Shown here: one piece after another, positions 7,580 through 18,320 of the stretch
Position numbering within the stretch: the stretch's first letter is position 1
Layout of the letters: every line of letters begins with the position of its first letter
Origin: Mycobacterium sp. 1100029.7
GTDB lineage: Bacteria; Actinomycetota; Actinomycetes; Mycobacteriales; Mycobacteriaceae
NCBI RefSeq assembly: GCF_001665235.1
Contig: NZ_LZSC01000011.1
Location: forward strand, 62,001 to 126,000
Length of the DNA: 64,000 nt
Reading direction: 5' to 3'
The notes under the pieces: generated by a model
The model's database searches: none
What the model saw: the letters and a program-made list of their open reading frames with translations, nothing else
Told to the model about the DNA's origin: nothing
Position numbers and translations under genes: made by a program

Positions 7580-10500
7580 TCAACCCTCGAGGTCGCCCTC
7601 GGTGTCCAGCAGCGCTTGCCGCAACCCGTCGAGGGTGTCGGGTTGCGGCCGCTCCCACATACCGCGACCGGCCGCTTCCAGCAGTCGTTCGGCCATGCCG
7701 TGCAACGCCCACGGGTTGGATTCGGTCATGAACTTGCGGTTCTCCGGGTCCATGACGTAGCGCTCGGTGAGCTGTTCGTACATCCAGTCGGCCATCACGC
7801 CGGCGGTGGCGTCGTAACCGAACAGGTAGTCGACGGTTGCGGCCATCTCGAACGCTCCCTTGTAACCGTGTCGCCGCATCGCCGCCATCCAACGCGGGTT
7901 GATGACCCGGGCCCGGAACACCCGGGTGGTCTCCTCGGACAGCGTGCGGGTGCGGATCGCATCGGGCCTGGTGTTGTCCCCGATGTAGGCGGCCGGTGCC
8001 GTGCCGGTCAGCGCACGCACCGTGGCCACCATGCCGCCGTGGTACTGGAAGTAGTCGTCGGAGTCGGCGATATCGTGTTCGCGGGTGTCAGTGTTCTTGG
8101 CGGCCACCGCGATCCGCCGGTACTGACGGTTCATGTCGTCGACGGCTTCGCGGCCGTCCAGGTCGCGTCCGTAGGCGAATCCGCCCCAGGCCGTGTACAC
8201 CTGCGCGAGGTCGGCGTCGTCGCGCCAGTTGCGGCTGTCGATCAGCTGCAGCAGTCCGGCACCATACGTGCCCGGCTTGGACCCGAAAATTCTTGTGGTG
8301 GAGCGACGTTGGTCACCGTGCTGGGCCAGGTCCGCCTGCGCATGCGCGCGTATGTAGTTGGCGTCGGCCGGCTCGTCGAGATCGGCGACCAGTCGCACCG
8401 CGTCATCCATCATCATCACGACATGCGGGAAGGCGTCGCGGAAGAATCCCGAGATCCGCACCGTCACGTCGATACGCGGGCGCTCCAGCTCGGCCAGCGG
8501 GATCGGCGTCAATCCGACGACGCGCCGTGACGCGTCATCCCACACCGGTCGAACGCCCAGCAGCGCAAGGACTTCGGCGATGTCATCACCGGCGGTGCGC
8601 ATGGCCGAGGTGCCCCACACCGACAACCCGACCGATTGCGGCCACTCGCCGTGGTCATCGCGATACCGGGCCAGCAGCGAATCGGCCAGCGCGACACCGG
8701 CTTCCCACGCGAGCCGGGACGGTACGGCCTTGGGGTCGACGGAGTAGAAGTTGCGGCCGGTGGGCAGCACATTGACCAGGCCCCGCAGCGGCGACCCCGA
8801 CGGCCCGGCCGCAATGAACCGTCCATCGAGGGCCCGCAGGACCTGGTCGATTTCGTTGGCGGTCCCCGCCAGTCGCGGCACCACTTCGGTGGCCGCGAAC
8901 CGCAGCACCGTCGCCACCTCAGGGTTGTCGGTGATCGTGTCCACGGTTGCGGGATCCCAGCCGGTGGCCTGTAGCGACCCGACCAATTTCCGTGCCTCGG
9001 CCTCGGTTTGGTCGACCGAGGTCCGGTCGTCGGTGCCGTCCTCGGCTAGGCCGAGTGCCTGCCGCAATCCCGGGATGGCCTGCTCGCCGCCGAACAGCTG
9101 ACGGGCCCGCAGGATGGCCAACACCAGGTCGAGTTCTGGTTCCCCCGCTGGTTGCTGACCGAGGATGTGCAACCCGTCGCGGATCTGCACGTCTTTGATT
9201 TCGCACAGCCAGCCGTCGACGTGCAGCAGCATGTCGTCGAACGAATCCTCCTCGGGCCGCTCGGTCAGGCCCAGGTCGTGGTCCATCTTGGCGGCCCGGA
9301 TCAACGTCCAGATCTGCTGGCGGATGGCCGGCAGTTTGCCCGGATCCAGGGCGGCGACGTTGGCGTGCTCGTCGAGCAGTTGCTCCAAACGCGCGATGTC
9401 GCCGTAACTTTCGGCCCGCGCCATCGGCGGGATGAGGTGGTCGACCAGCACCGCATGGGCGCGTCGTTTGGCCTGGGTACCCTCACCGGGATCGTTGACC
9501 AAGAACGGGTAGATCATCGGCAGGTTGCCCAGCGCGGCGTCGGGCCCGCAGGACGCCGACATGCCCAGTGTCTTTCCGGGAAGCCACTCCAGGTTGCCGT
9601 GCTTGCCCAGATGCACCACGGCGTGGGCGCCGAAACCCGCGTCCAGCCAGTGGTAGGCGGCGAGGTAGTGGTGGCTGGGCGGCAGGTCCGGATCATGGTA
9701 GATGGCGACGGGGTTCTCCCCGAATCCGCGGGGCGGCTGCACCAACAGCACCAGGTTGCCTGATTGCATTGCGGCAACGACGATTTCGCCCTCGGGGTCG
9801 TTGCTGCGATCGACGAACAGTTCACCGGGCGGCGGGCCCCAATGCCGTTGCACGGCTTCGCGCAAATCCTCGGGCAGGGTGGCGAACCATGCGCGATAGT
9901 CGTTGGCGGACACCCGGATCGGGTTTCCGGTCAGCTGCTCGTCGGTGAGCCAATCGGGATCCTGGCCGCCGCGCTCGATCAGAGCGTGAATCAGGGCGTC
10001 GCCGTCATTGGCCTCCACGCCGGGCAGCTCACCCACCTGGTAGCCGTAGTCGCGCATCGCCCGCAGGAGCGCCACCGCGCTGGCCGGGGTGTCCAATCCG
10101 ACCGCGTTGCCGATGCGGGCGTGCTTGGTGGGATACGCCGAGAACACCAGGGCCACCCGTTTGTCCGCCGGGGCGACGTGTCGCAACCGGGCGTGCCGGA
10201 TGGCCAGTCCCGCTACACGTGCACAGCGTTCCGGGTCGGCGGCGTACGAGATGAGCCCGTCGTCGTCGATCTCTTTGAAAGAGAACGGGACGGTGATGAT
10301 GCGACCGTCGAATTCGGGCACCGCGACCTGGGTGGCGACGTCCAGCGGTGACAGCCCGTCGTCGTTGGCCGACCACTGACTCCGTGGGCTCGTCAGGCAC
10401 AAGCCCTGCAGGATCGGGACATCCAGTGCCGCAAGGTGTTCGACGTTCCAGCTGTCGTCGTCTCCCCCGGCGGACACGGCCGCGGGCTGCAGTCCCCCGG

Positions 10501-11167
10501 CGGCCAGCACGGTGACCACCATGGCGTCGGCGTCACCCAGCCGTTGCAGCAGTTCGGGTTCGGCGGTGCGCAGCGACGCGCAGTAGACCGGCAGCGCTCG
10601 CGCACCCGCATCTTCTATTGCCGCGCACAGTGATTCGACGTATGCGGTGTTTCCGGCCAGGTGTTGCGCGCGGTAGTACAGAACCGCGATCGTCGGGCCG
10701 TCGGTGTGCAGCGGCTGCGGCCGTTCCAACTCCCCCCACGTCGGGGTCACCACCGGCTCGGTGAACCCCTCACCCGTCATCAGCACGGTGTCGGACAGGA
10801 ATGCGTGCAGCTGTCGCAGATTCTCGACGCCACCGTGCGCCAGGTAGATATGGGACTGCACCGCGATGCCCGCCGCGAGCGTCGACAGGCCGGTCAACTC
10901 GGCGTCGGCGGCCTGCTCACCGCTGACCAACACGGTCGGGACGCCGCTGGCGAGCACGGTGTCGATACCGCTTTGCCAGGCCCGGTAGCCGCCGAGGATG
11001 CGGATCACCACGATCGACGCGTCGGCCAGCAGGTCCGGCAGTTCTGTGTCGGCCAGGGGGTCGGACAGCCGCGCCGGGTTGGCCCACCGATAGTTTTTGC
11101 CGCTGGAGCGGGCGCTGATCAGGTCGGTGTCGGATGTCGACAGCAGCAAGATGGTTGGCTCAGCCAC
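7580..11167 (-). CDS. cobN: Cobaltochelatase large subunit CobN
   Basis: A 1195-residue CobN, nearly the same length as the mycobacterial orthologue. CobN is the large subunit of the ATP-dependent cobaltochelatase that inserts cobalt into hydrogenobyrinic acid a,c-diamide in the aerobic cobalamin pathway. Family segments are clear: VFSAYPTKHARIGNAVGLDTPAS, HLGKHGNLEWLPGK, and the C-terminal MTESNPWALHGMAERLLEAAGRG. The start is GTG at 11167; an out-of-frame ATG just upstream cannot be used. No CobS/CobT genes are in the window. The gene lies alone on the minus strand between the SDR (convergent) and an alpha/beta hydrolase 46 bases upstream. Confidence 0.97.
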   Translation of the reverse strand: MAEPTILLLSTSDTDLISARSSGKNYRWANPARLSDPLADTELPDLLADASIVVIRILGGYRAWQSGIDTVLASGVPTVLVSGEQAADAELTGLSTLAAGIAVQSHIYLAHGGVENLRQLHAFLSDTVLMTGEGFTEPVVTPTWGELERPQPLHTDGPTIAVLYYRAQHLAGNTAYVESLCAAIEDAGARALPVYCASLRTAEPELLQRLGDADAMVVTVLAAGGLQPAAVSAGGDDDSWNVEHLAALDVPILQGLCLTSPRSQWSANDDGLSPLDVATQVAVPEFDGRIITVPFSFKEIDDDGLISYAADPERCARVAGLAIRHARLRHVAPADKRVALVFSAYPTKHARIGNAVGLDTPASAVALLRAMRDYGYQVGELPGVEANDGDALIHALIERGGQDPDWLTDEQLTGNPIRVSANDYRAWFATLPEDLREAVQRHWGPPPGELFVDRSNDPEGEIVVAAMQSGNLVLLVQPPRGFGENPVAIYHDPDLPPSHHYLAAYHWLDAGFGAHAVVHLGKHGNLEWLPGKTLGMSASCGPDAALGNLPMIYPFLVNDPGEGTQAKRRAHAVLVDHLIPPMARAESYGDIARLEQLLDEHANVAALDPGKLPAIRQQIWTLIRAAKMDHDLGLTERPEEDSFDDMLLHVDGWLCEIKDVQIRDGLHILGQQPAGEPELDLVLAILRARQLFGGEQAIPGLRQALGLAEDGTDDRTSVDQTEAEARKLVGSLQATGWDPATVDTITDNPEVATVLRFAATEVVPRLAGTANEIDQVLRALDGRFIAAGPSGSPLRGLVNVLPTGRNFYSVDPKAVPSRLAWEAGVALADSLLARYRDDHGEWPQSVGLSVWGTSAMRTAGDDIAEVLALLGVRPVWDDASRRVVGLTPIPLAELERPRIDVTVRISGFFRDAFPHVVMMMDDAVRLVADLDEPADANYIRAHAQADLAQHGDQRRSTTRIFGSKPGTYGAGLLQLIDSRNWRDDADLAQVYTAWGGFAYGRDLDGREAVDDMNRQYRRIAVAAKNTDTREHDIADSDDYFQYHGGMVATVRALTGTAPAAYIGDNTRPDAIRTRTLSEETTRVFRARVINPRWMAAMRRHGYKGAFEMAATVDYLFGYDATAGVMADWMYEQLTERYVMDPENRKFMTESNPWALHGMAERLLEAAGRGMWERPQPDTLDGLRQALLDTEGDLEG

Positions 11168-11213
11168 CCATCATTCGTACCGCAAGGGGGTCGTCACGGG
11201 CGCAGCGCCCGCG

Positions 11214-11876
11214 TTAGCCGAGTATGGCCGCGATGCGAGCGGCGACGTCGCTGGCGACCTCATGTGCCGGCCCGCCGGCCGCGGCGTGGTAGCGATCCGC
11301 GGCAGGGTCGTACTCGGCCCCGGCGATCGACCCGTGATCGGCTGCCAGCTCGACCAACTCCACCGGCCACCCGACTCGCTCCAAGTGGCCGGCGAAGTCG
11401 CGGCTGGCCGCCACCGGAATCACCTTGTCGGACAGGCCATGCAGCAGGGTGAACGGCGGACCGTCGCGTGCGGGAGTCATCCCCTGGCCCGGGGTGCCAC
11501 CGGTGATCGGGTCGGCCACCAGGAAAGCGCCCGCCAAACAGACAGTGTGGGTCAGCGGGACATCCTGCGCGGCCAGCGTCAGCCCGGCCGCGGCCAGGCC
11601 GCCCATCGACCACCCCACGAGCACGAAGTCGTTGCCGTCACTGCGCTGCTGCATGAAGTCAACCGATTGCAGCAGCGCGGCACGCCCCCGGTCCTCGGTG
11701 TGTGAATCCCAATCGGGTGCCACGACGGTCGCGCCGTGGCCGGCGAGCAGGCCGGCCAGTGGCCGCAACACCTCGCGGGCGTTGGCTTGCATGCCGTGCC
11801 ACAGCAGGATGCCCGGTTGTGACGGGTCGCCGAAGACATCCGCCAACCGGCCCGGCGCATATTCGATCGTCTGCAT
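11214..11876 (-). CDS. Alpha/beta hydrolase
   Basis: A 220-residue alpha/beta hydrolase. It starts [16 protein letters not shown] and has the oxyanion region [13 protein letters not shown], the nucleophile elbow GWSMGG (serine in GxSxG), and a C-terminal catalytic His candidate in [11 protein letters not shown] rejected the longer frame to 12170 because its first ~98 residues are Arg/Pro-rich and overlap the divergent 13E12 gene. The gene lies 46 bases upstream of cobN in the same direction, so it may be transcribed with it. Substrate unknown; no clear cobalamin role. Confidence 0.8.
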   Translation of the reverse strand: MQTIEYAPGRLADVFGDPSQPGILLWHGMQANAREVLRPLAGLLAGHGATVVAPDWDSHTEDRGRAALLQSVDFMQQRSDGNDFVLVGWSMGGLAAAGLTLAAQDVPLTHTVCLAGAFLVADPITGGTPGQGMTPARDGPPFTLLHGLSDKVIPVAASRDFAGHLERVGWPVELVELAADHGSIAGAEYDPAADRYHAAAGGPAHEVASDVAARIAAILG

Positions 11877-11942
11877 TGCCGCAGGGTGCCCCGCACGACG
11901 GGGATGCAACCGCACGAACTTGTCGGTACCCGTCGCTAGTAT

Positions 11943-11958
11943 TCGAAAGTATGTTCGA
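11943..11958 (+). promoter_or_regulatory. Mycobacterial SOS box (LexA site) over the start of the 13E12 gene
   Basis: TCGAAA-GTAT-GTTCGA matches the known mycobacterial SOS box TCGAAC-N4-GTTCGA with a single mismatch. It overlaps the ATG of the HNH protein at 11951. A TAGTAT hexamer at 11937-11942 abuts it, so LexA would block a leaderless promoter. Confidence 0.75.
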
Positions 11959-13492
11959 TAGTTTGCACGGCACCCACGCCCTGGCCTCGGCCGACGACGC
12001 GGCCGTGGTTGCTGCCATCGGCGGCTGGGCCCGTGCCGAGGCTGCCGCTTCGGCACACCGGCTCGCTGCCATTGCCGAGCTGGTGCGCCGCCGCGCGGCA
12101 GGGCCCGTCGACCACGCGCACTGGTCGTGCGACAACTGGGACGCGATTGCCGCCGAAGTCTCTGCCGCACAAAGCATCAGCCATGGGATGGCATCTGGGC
12201 AGATGTATCTGGCCGTCACTCTGCGTGATCGTTTGCCCCGAGTGGGAGCACTGCTGGCCACCGGTGTGATCAGCGCCCGGCTGGCTGCATCCATCGTCTG
12301 GCACACGGACCTGATCAACGATCCCGAGACGCTGCGACTGGTCGATGCCGCGCTGGCCGAAGACGCGGCACGGTATGGGCCGCTGTCGGCGAACAAGACG
12401 GCCCAGGCCATCGACGCGGTTGTGGATCGCCATGACCCCGGGGCGTTACGGCGTATTCGGGCGACCGCACGCAGCCGCGACATCACCATCGATCTGTCCG
12501 ACGGATCCGCCAGCACCGCAGCCCTGTGGGGCCGTTTGTATGCCACCGACGCGGCCGCTCTGGACAGGCGGTTGCTGCAGATGGCGCTCGACGTGTGCGA
12601 CGACGATCCGCGCACCCTGGCCCAGCGCCGCGCGGACGCATTGGGTGCGCTGGCCGCGGGAGGTCAGCGCCTGGCTTGTGGCTGCGGCAGCGTCGATTGC
12701 CCGGCACGCGGGCAGGCCGACGAGCGAGCGACGGGTGTCGTCATCCATGTCGTCACCGAGGCCTCGGCACTCTCGTGCGAGCCCGATCCTCATATGTCCG
12801 GCGAGATGCCGTCACGTCCAATCACATTGGACACCACGCTGCGCGAGGCGTTGGCGCCCGAGCCCGAGCCTCCCGCCCCGTGGGACAGCAACCGGCCCTC
12901 CGCGTTGATCACCGGCGGCGGAACGGTTCCCGCTCCGCTGCTGGCCGAGCTGATCCGAGACGGTGCCCAGCTGCGGCCGGTGCGCCACCCCGGCAACGAC
13001 GTCCCCGCGGAGCGGCGCTACCGGCCGTCGGCGGCACTGGACGCATTTGTGCGCTGCCGCGATCTGACATGCCGGTTTCCCAACTGCGACCGCCCCGCCG
13101 AGTTCTGCGACATCGACCACACGATTCCCTACCCCTTCGGTCCCACGCACCCGTCGAATCTCAAGTGTGTATGCCGAAAACATCACTTGCTCAAGACTTT
13201 CTGGACAGCTTGGCGCGACGAGCAACGGCCCGACGGCAGCGTCGTATGGACGTCGCCCAGCGGCCACACCTATACGACACGGCCGGGCAGTCGCCTGCTG
13301 TTCCCGTCGCTGTGCGCGTCCACCGGTGAATTGCCCGCTGCCCAAAGCGTTGACCACCGGCTCGACGGGCGCGGCGTGATGATGCCCAAGCGAAGGCGCA
13401 CCCGCGAGCAGCAGCGCTGTCAGCGCATCAACGCCGAGCGCGCGCTCAACACCGCTCACGTCGCCGAACGCAACGAACCGCCGCCGTTCTAG
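11951..13492 (+). CDS. 13E12-family DUF222/HNH endonuclease-like protein
   Basis: A 513-residue protein of the mycobacterial REP13E12 family. The N-terminal two-thirds is the helical DUF222 domain; the C-terminal part (about residues 370-412) is an HNH nuclease motif with [27 protein letters not shown]... and ending in RKHH, so the zinc-type cysteines and catalytic histidines are present. In M. tuberculosis several 13E12 genes are LexA-controlled, and an SOS box overlaps this start. The stop shares a CTAG with the convergent monooxygenase. Biological function is unproven; DNA damage induction and a mobile origin are commonly proposed. The start at 11951 is favoured by the promoter position. 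Confidence 0.88.
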   Translation: MFDSLHGTHALASADDAAVVAAIGGWARAEAAASAHRLAAIAELVRRRAAGPVDHAHWSCDNWDAIAAEVSAAQSISHGMASGQMYLAVTLRDRLPRVGALLATGVISARLAASIVWHTDLINDPETLRLVDAALAEDAARYGPLSANKTAQAIDAVVDRHDPGALRRIRATARSRDITIDLSDGSASTAALWGRLYATDAAALDRRLLQMALDVCDDDPRTLAQRRADALGALAAGGQRLACGCGSVDCPARGQADERATGVVIHVVTEASALSCEPDPHMSGEMPSRPITLDTTLREALAPEPEPPAPWDSNRPSALITGGGTVPAPLLAELIRDGAQLRPVRHPGNDVPAERRYRPSAALDAFVRCRDLTCRFPNCDRPAEFCDIDHTIPYPFGPTHPSNLKCVCRKHHLLKTFWTAWRDEQRPDGSVVWTSPSGHTYTTRPGSRLLFPSLCASTGELPAAQSVDHRLDGRGVMMPKRRRTREQQRCQRINAERALNTAHVAERNEPPPF

Positions 13493-14946
13493 CCGGTTCG
13501 GACGTCGAAATCCGACAGCTCGGGGTGGCGCAGGAGCTTGCTGTGATTTTCTGGTTCCCAGGGGAACACTTCTGGCAATCCGTCCTTGCCCACATACCAG
13601 CTGTTGCAGCCCGACGCCCAGATCGTCTGCGGGATAGCCGCTTTCATCAGTTCGTTGTATTCCTTGGTGGCGACTTCCTTCGGCGCTGCGCTGCGCACCG
13701 AACCGGTACGGAGCTGGTTGATCCACCACAGCACGTAGTCGGCCTGGTCCTCGGCGATCGCCATGAGGGACTGCTGGCCGATCGGCGAATGCGGACCCAG
13801 CAGCATGAACAGATTCGGAAACCGCGGCACCGCGACGGACCGATATGCGATCGGTCCGTCGGCCCACGCCTCGTCCAGGGTGACGCCGCCCTCCCCGATC
13901 AGCTGCAGCGGGCGTACGTAGGCCCTTGCGTCGAACCCGGTGGCATACACCAGCAGATCGAGTTCGTGCAGGGTGCCGTCGGCGGTCACGATGCCGCGGG
14001 GCTCAATGCGGTCGATCCGATCGGTGACGACCTCGACCGTCGGGTGTTGCACGGCCCGGTAGAAATATTGCGACATGGCAATCCGCTTGCAACCGGGCTG
14101 GTAGGTCGGGGTCAGCTTGGCCCGCAATTCCGGGTCGCGCACCGAGAGCCGCAGGTTCCAGCGACAGGTCGCCTGCAGCAGGCTGCGGCGAAATCCCGAA
14201 TGAACCAGGGCGGCACCAAAGACCCGCCGGAAGAAGTTGCCCCAGAACCAGTGGCCCAGAGAGTTGAAGCCCGGCAAGCGGGTCAGCACGTTGCGCGTCA
14301 GTCCCGAATAACGCGGATTCGGCATCGGGTAAACCCACTGCGCGGTCCGCTGAAACAGCGTCAACTGACGTACCTTACCGCCGAGCTCCGCAATGATTTG
14401 CACACCGCTCGACCCGTTCCCGATGACGCCGATTCGCTTGTCCGGCAGCGATATCGAGTGGTCCCATCGCGACGAGTGCATCGCTGGGCCCGCGAACGTC
14501 TCCCGCCCAGGAATGTCCGGATACTTCGGTATGCGCAACACTCCGGTCGCGGTGATCACCACGTCGAAGGTTTCTTCGCCGAGGGTTGTAGTCAGACGCC
14601 ATTTCTCGTTCTGGTATTCGCCTGCGGTGACGTCACAACCGAAACGGATGTGACTGCGGATGCCACGTTTGTCGGCCACCCGGCGGAAGTAGTGCTGCAG
14701 TTCCGGACCCGGCGGTAGCAATCTCGACCATGTCGGATTCGGCGCAAACGTGTAGGAGTAATAGCGCGACGGAACATCACAGGTGAGGCCCGGATACGTG
14801 TTGTCCCGCCAGGTGCCGCCGACTTCGTCAGCCTTTTCGAAGATCGTGTATGAGTGAATGCCGGCATCTTGCAGTTTGGCCGCCATGCACAAGCCCGACA
14901 TTCCGGCCCCGATGATTGCGACTCGCACTTGACGCTGCTGTGCCAT
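13489..14946 (-). CDS. Flavin-containing / Baeyer-Villiger-type monooxygenase
   Basis: A 485-residue flavoprotein monooxygenase. The FAD-binding GxGxxG is GAGMSG (residues 13-18). The Baeyer-Villiger fingerprint FxGxxxHxxxW is present as [11 protein letters not shown] (151-161), and a second NADPH-binding glycine motif follows in [10 protein letters not shown]. Length and the C-terminal [16 protein letters not shown] segment are typical of mycobacterial EthA-like and FMO-type enzymes. It oxidises ketones or heteroatoms with NADPH and oxygen; the substrate is unknown. It is divergent from cobG and ends in a 4-base overlap with the 13E12 gene. Confidence 0.9.
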   Translation of the reverse strand: MAQQRQVRVAIIGAGMSGLCMAAKLQDAGIHSYTIFEKADEVGGTWRDNTYPGLTCDVPSRYYSYTFAPNPTWSRLLPPGPELQHYFRRVADKRGIRSHIRFGCDVTAGEYQNEKWRLTTTLGEETFDVVITATGVLRIPKYPDIPGRETFAGPAMHSSRWDHSISLPDKRIGVIGNGSSGVQIIAELGGKVRQLTLFQRTAQWVYPMPNPRYSGLTRNVLTRLPGFNSLGHWFWGNFFRRVFGAALVHSGFRRSLLQATCRWNLRLSVRDPELRAKLTPTYQPGCKRIAMSQYFYRAVQHPTVEVVTDRIDRIEPRGIVTADGTLHELDLLVYATGFDARAYVRPLQLIGEGGVTLDEAWADGPIAYRSVAVPRFPNLFMLLGPHSPIGQQSLMAIAEDQADYVLWWINQLRTGSVRSAAPKEVATKEYNELMKAAIPQTIWASGCNSWYVGKDGLPEVFPWEPENHSKLLRHPELSDFDVRTG

Positions 14947-15053
14947 AAAACCACCTACTTCCCCGGTATGAGGCCGACGCTAATGGCACGAGGTGCGGCC
15001 GTGGGGCGTCGAATCGGCCAGACAATCGGTGTTTTCGTCGCCGGCTTCTGCCT

Positions 15054-15059
15054 TAACGT
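15054..15059 (+). promoter_or_regulatory. -10 hexamer for leaderless cobG
   Basis: TAACGT followed by six bases and then the GTG start of cobG at 15066. The spacing puts the transcript start on the start codon. Confidence 0.5.
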
Positions 15060-15065
15060 GGACTG

Positions 15066-16193
15066 GTGGCCCGTGATCGCGACACCGACGCCTGCCCTGG
15101 AGCGCTCCAGGTGCATCAGGCCGCCGACGGCGCGTTGATCCGGGTTCGATTGCCCGGCGGAATGATCTCCGCCGGCCAACTCGCCGCCCTGGCTGCCGCA
15201 TCCACCGAGTTCGGCTCGGAAACTTTGGAGCTGACCGTGCGCGGCAACCTGCAGCTGCGGGCCATCACCGACGTGACCGCGGTGGCCGAGGCCATCGCCG
15301 ACGCCGGGCTGCTGCCGTCGGCCACGCACGAGCGGGTCCGCAATATCGTCGCCTCACCGCTGTCCGGTCGCGCCGGCGGACGGCTGGACGTGCGGCCCTG
15401 GGTGCACGCCCTGGACACCGCGATCTGTGCGGAGCCGCGACTGGTGGAACTGGGCGGCCGATTCTGGTTCAGCATCGACGACGGCCGCGCGGACGTTTCC
15501 GGCCTGGGCGCCGACGTCGGGGTACAGGTGGGTGAAGATGGTTACGCCCTGCTATTGATGGGACGAGACACCGGCGTGCGGATGGCGGCCGAGGACGTCA
15601 TCCCGACGCTGGTCAGAATCGCCACCCGCTTCACCGAAGTGCGCGGAAAAGCCTGGCGGATCAGCGAATTAGACGATATTGATGACCTGCTGCCCGGTGC
15701 CGACGTGAGTTCTGACCCCGTCGCGCCCGTCACCAAACCACCGGTGGGCTGGATAGCGCAGAACTGGCCCGGTCAGGAAGGCCGGATCGCGTTGGGCGCC
15801 GCGGTGCCGCTGGGTGTGCTGCCGGCTCGGGTCGCGGAGTACCTCGCCGCGATCGAGGCGCCGATGGTGATCACGCCGTGGCGTTCGGTGCTGATCTGCG
15901 ACCTCGACGAGGGTGTCGCCGACGTCGCGCTGCGGGTGCTGGCGCCGCTGGGCCTGGTGTTCGACGAGAACTCCGGATGGCTGGACGTCAGCGCGTGTAC
16001 CGGCAGTCCCGGGTGCGCGCATTCGGTCGCCGATGTCCGGGCCGACGCGGCGAACTCCGTCGGGACGGAGTCCGCGGAGCACCGTCACTACGTCGGCTGC
16101 GACCGCGCGTGCGGCAGCCCGCCGACCGGCCAGGTGCTGGTCGCCACCGGCGACGGATACCGATTGCTGCGAAGTGACCGGCCCGTAAGGTAA
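15066..16193 (+). CDS. cobG: Precorrin-3B synthase CobG
   Basis: A 375-residue CobG of the nitrite/sulfite reductase fold. It makes precorrin-3B from precorrin-3A with oxygen, the ring-contraction-preparing step of the aerobic pathway. The siroheme/4Fe-4S cysteines are visible near the C-terminus in [11 protein letters not shown] and GCDRACGSP. The two ferredoxin-like half repeats are present in the N-terminal part ([14 protein letters not shown]). The start GTG lies six bases after a TAACGT hexamer. It begins the cobG-cobH-cobIJ operon: cobH starts four bases after the stop. Confidence 0.95.
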   Translation: MARDRDTDACPGALQVHQAADGALIRVRLPGGMISAGQLAALAAASTEFGSETLELTVRGNLQLRAITDVTAVAEAIADAGLLPSATHERVRNIVASPLSGRAGGRLDVRPWVHALDTAICAEPRLVELGGRFWFSIDDGRADVSGLGADVGVQVGEDGYALLLMGRDTGVRMAAEDVIPTLVRIATRFTEVRGKAWRISELDDIDDLLPGADVSSDPVAPVTKPPVGWIAQNWPGQEGRIALGAAVPLGVLPARVAEYLAAIEAPMVITPWRSVLICDLDEGVADVALRVLAPLGLVFDENSGWLDVSACTGSPGCAHSVADVRADAANSVGTESAEHRHYVGCDRACGSPPTGQVLVATGDGYRLLRSDRPVR

Positions 16194-16197
16194 GCGG

Positions 16198-16836
16198 GTG
16201 CTCGACTACACCCGCGATGCGGCGGAAATTTACCGGCAGTCGTTCGCGACGATCCGCGCCGAAGCCGACTTGGCACGATTTCCCGCCGATGTGGCCAAGG
16301 TCGTGGTCCGGTTGATCCATACCTGTGGACAGGTCGACGTCGCCGAACACGTTGCCTTCACCGACGACGTCGTCGAACGCGCGAGTGCCGCGTTACGCAG
16401 GGGCGCTCCCGTGCTGTGCGATTCGTCGATGGTCGCCGCCGGAATCACCAAAGCACGCCTGCCGGCGGGCAACCAGGTGGTGTCGCTGGTGGCCGATCCG
16501 CGCAGCCCGCAGCTGGCCGCACGCCGGGGCATTACCCGCTCGGCGGCAGGGGTGGAACTGGTGGCCGAGGAGTTGGGCGACAAGTTGGCCGGCGCCGTGC
16601 TGGCAATCGGCAATGCACCCACCGCGCTGTTTCGACTACTGGAACTGATCGACGAGGGCGCGCCGGCACCGGTGGCGGTGCTGGGCGGACCGGTGGGCTT
16701 CGTCGGCTCGGCGCAGTCCAAACAGGAGCTCATCGACCGCCCGCGAGGAATGTCGTATCTGGTGGTGCGGGGTCGCCGCGGTGGCAGCGCGATGGCCGCC
16801 GCCGCCGTCAACGCGTTGGCGAGCGACGCCGAATGA
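16198..16836 (+). CDS. cobH: Precorrin-8X methylmutase CobH
   Basis: A 212-residue CobH, which moves a methyl group from C-11 to C-12 to give hydrogenobyrinic acid. The catalytic histidine lies in the conserved [10 protein letters not shown] (His41). Other conserved parts are [17 protein letters not shown] and [15 protein letters not shown], with [16 protein letters not shown] near the end. The start is GTG, four bases after the cobG stop; the stop overlaps the cobIJ start as ATGA. Confidence 0.96.
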   Translation: MLDYTRDAAEIYRQSFATIRAEADLARFPADVAKVVVRLIHTCGQVDVAEHVAFTDDVVERASAALRRGAPVLCDSSMVAAGITKARLPAGNQVVSLVADPRSPQLAARRGITRSAAGVELVAEELGDKLAGAVLAIGNAPTALFRLLELIDEGAPAPVAVLGGPVGFVGSAQSKQELIDRPRGMSYLVVRGRRGGSAMAAAAVNALASDAE

Positions 16837-18320
16837 CGGGCCCCGCACACCGACGAGGCACGCTCTGGGGCGTCGGGCTGGGCCCGGGTGACCCGGAGCT
16901 GGTGACCGTCAAGGCGGCCCGGCTGATCGGCGAGGCCGACGTGGTGGCCTACCACAGCGCCCGGCACGGTCGCAGCATCGCTCGTGGCATCGCCGAACCG
17001 TATCTGCGGGCGGGCCAGATCGAGGAGCATCTGGTCTACCCGGTGACCACCGAGGCGACCGATCACCCCGGCGGCTACGCCGGCGCCATCGAGGACTTCT
17101 ACGTCGAGGCCAGCGCGCGAATCGCCGCGCACCTCGACGCCGGACGCAATGTCGCGCTGCTGGCCGAGGGCGATCCGCTGTTCTACAGCTCGTACATGCA
17201 TTTGCACACCCGGCTGACGGAACGGTTCGATGCCGTGATCGTTCCGGGTGTGACGTCGGTGAGCGCCGCGTCTGCGGCCGTCGCGACTCCGCTGGTAGCC
17301 GGCGACGAAGTGTTGTCGGTGCTGCCGGGAACCTTGCCGGTCGCCGAGTTGACCCGCCGCCTCGCCGACGCCGACGCCGCCGTCGTACTCAAATTAGGCC
17401 GGTCGTATCACGCTGTCCGCGAGGCGCTTTCGGCCTCCGGGCGATTGGACGAGGCGTTCTACGTGGAGCGGGCCAGTACCACGGCACAGCGGATATCGCC
17501 GGCCGCGGACGTCGACGAGGCCAGCGTGCCGTACTTCTCACTGGCCATGTTGCCGGGCGGCCGCCGGTTCGAGCGGACACCGGTCGGCGCCGTCGCGGTC
17601 GTCGGCCTGGGGCCCGGCGACAACGACTGGATGACACCGCAGAGCCGCCGTGAGCTGGCCGCCGCGACCGACCTGATCGGCTACGGCCCCTACCTTGATC
17701 GGGTGCCGGCACGGGACGGTCAGCAGCGTCATGTCAGCGACAACACCGACGAACCCGCCCGGGCGCGACTGGCCTGCGCGCTGGCCGAGCAGGGCCGGGC
17801 CGTGGCGGTGGTGTCCTCCGGCGACCCGGGGGTGTTCGCGATGGCCACCGCGGTACTGGAAGAGGCCAAACAGTGGCCCGGCGTGCAGATCCGGGTGATC
17901 CCGGCGATGACCGCCGCCCAGGCCGTCGCCAGCCGGGTTGGCGCTCCGCTGGGTCATGACTATGCGGTGATCTCGTTGTCCGACCGGCTCAAGCCCTGGG
18001 ACGTGATCGAGAGACGCCTGGCCGCCGCGGCCGCAGCCGATCTGGTGCTGGCCATCTACAACCCCGCGTCCAAGAGCCGGACCTGGCAGGTCGGTGCGAT
18101 GCGCGACGTCCTGCTGACCCATCGCGAACCGGGAACGCCAGTCGTGATCGGCCGCAACGTGTCCGGGCCCGACGAGAAGGTACAGGTGGTGCGGTTGGCC
18201 GACCTGGATTCCGCCGACGTCGACATGCGCTGCCTGCTGATCGTCGGATCGTCTCAAACCCAGTGGTACTCAGACGATTTGGGCGACAGGGTGTTCACGC
18301 CCCGGCGCTACCCGACTTAG
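16833..18320 (+). CDS. cobIJ: Fused precorrin-2 C20- and precorrin-3B C17-methyltransferase
   Basis: A 495-residue fusion of two SAM-dependent tetrapyrrole methylases. The N-terminal CobI part (about 1-240) starts [19 protein letters not shown] and has the [14 protein letters not shown] motif. The C-terminal CobJ part (about 248-495) starts [17 protein letters not shown] and has [13 protein letters not shown]. The same fusion is known in mycobacteria (M. tuberculosis CobI). CobI makes precorrin-3A and CobJ makes precorrin-4, so the fusion flanks the CobG step. Translation is coupled to cobH by an ATGA overlap. The stop overlaps that of the convergent PPE gene by three bases. Confidence 0.96.
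   Translation: MTGPAHRRGTLWGVGLGPGDPELVTVKAARLIGEADVVAYHSARHGRSIARGIAEPYLRAGQIEEHLVYPVTTEATDHPGGYAGAIEDFYVEASARIAAHLDAGRNVALLAEGDPLFYSSYMHLHTRLTERFDAVIVPGVTSVSAASAAVATPLVAGDEVLSVLPGTLPVAELTRRLADADAAVVLKLGRSYHAVREALSASGRLDEAFYVERASTTAQRISPAADVDEASVPYFSLAMLPGGRRFERTPVGAVAVVGLGPGDNDWMTPQSRRELAAATDLIGYGPYLDRVPARDGQQRHVSDNTDEPARARLACALAEQGRAVAVVSSGDPGVFAMATAVLEEAKQWPGVQIRVIPAMTAAQAVASRVGAPLGHDYAVISLSDRLKPWDVIERRLAAAAAADLVLAIYNPASKSRTWQVGAMRDVLLTHREPGTPVVIGRNVSGPDEKVQVVRLADLDSADVDMRCLLIVGSSQTQWYSDDLGDRVFTPRRYPT

Noticed and set aside
11702..11950. N-terminal extension of the 13E12 protein
   Set aside because: The extra 83 residues are Arg/Pro-rich, overlap the divergent hydrolase, and lie upstream of the promoter-like hexamer and SOS box.
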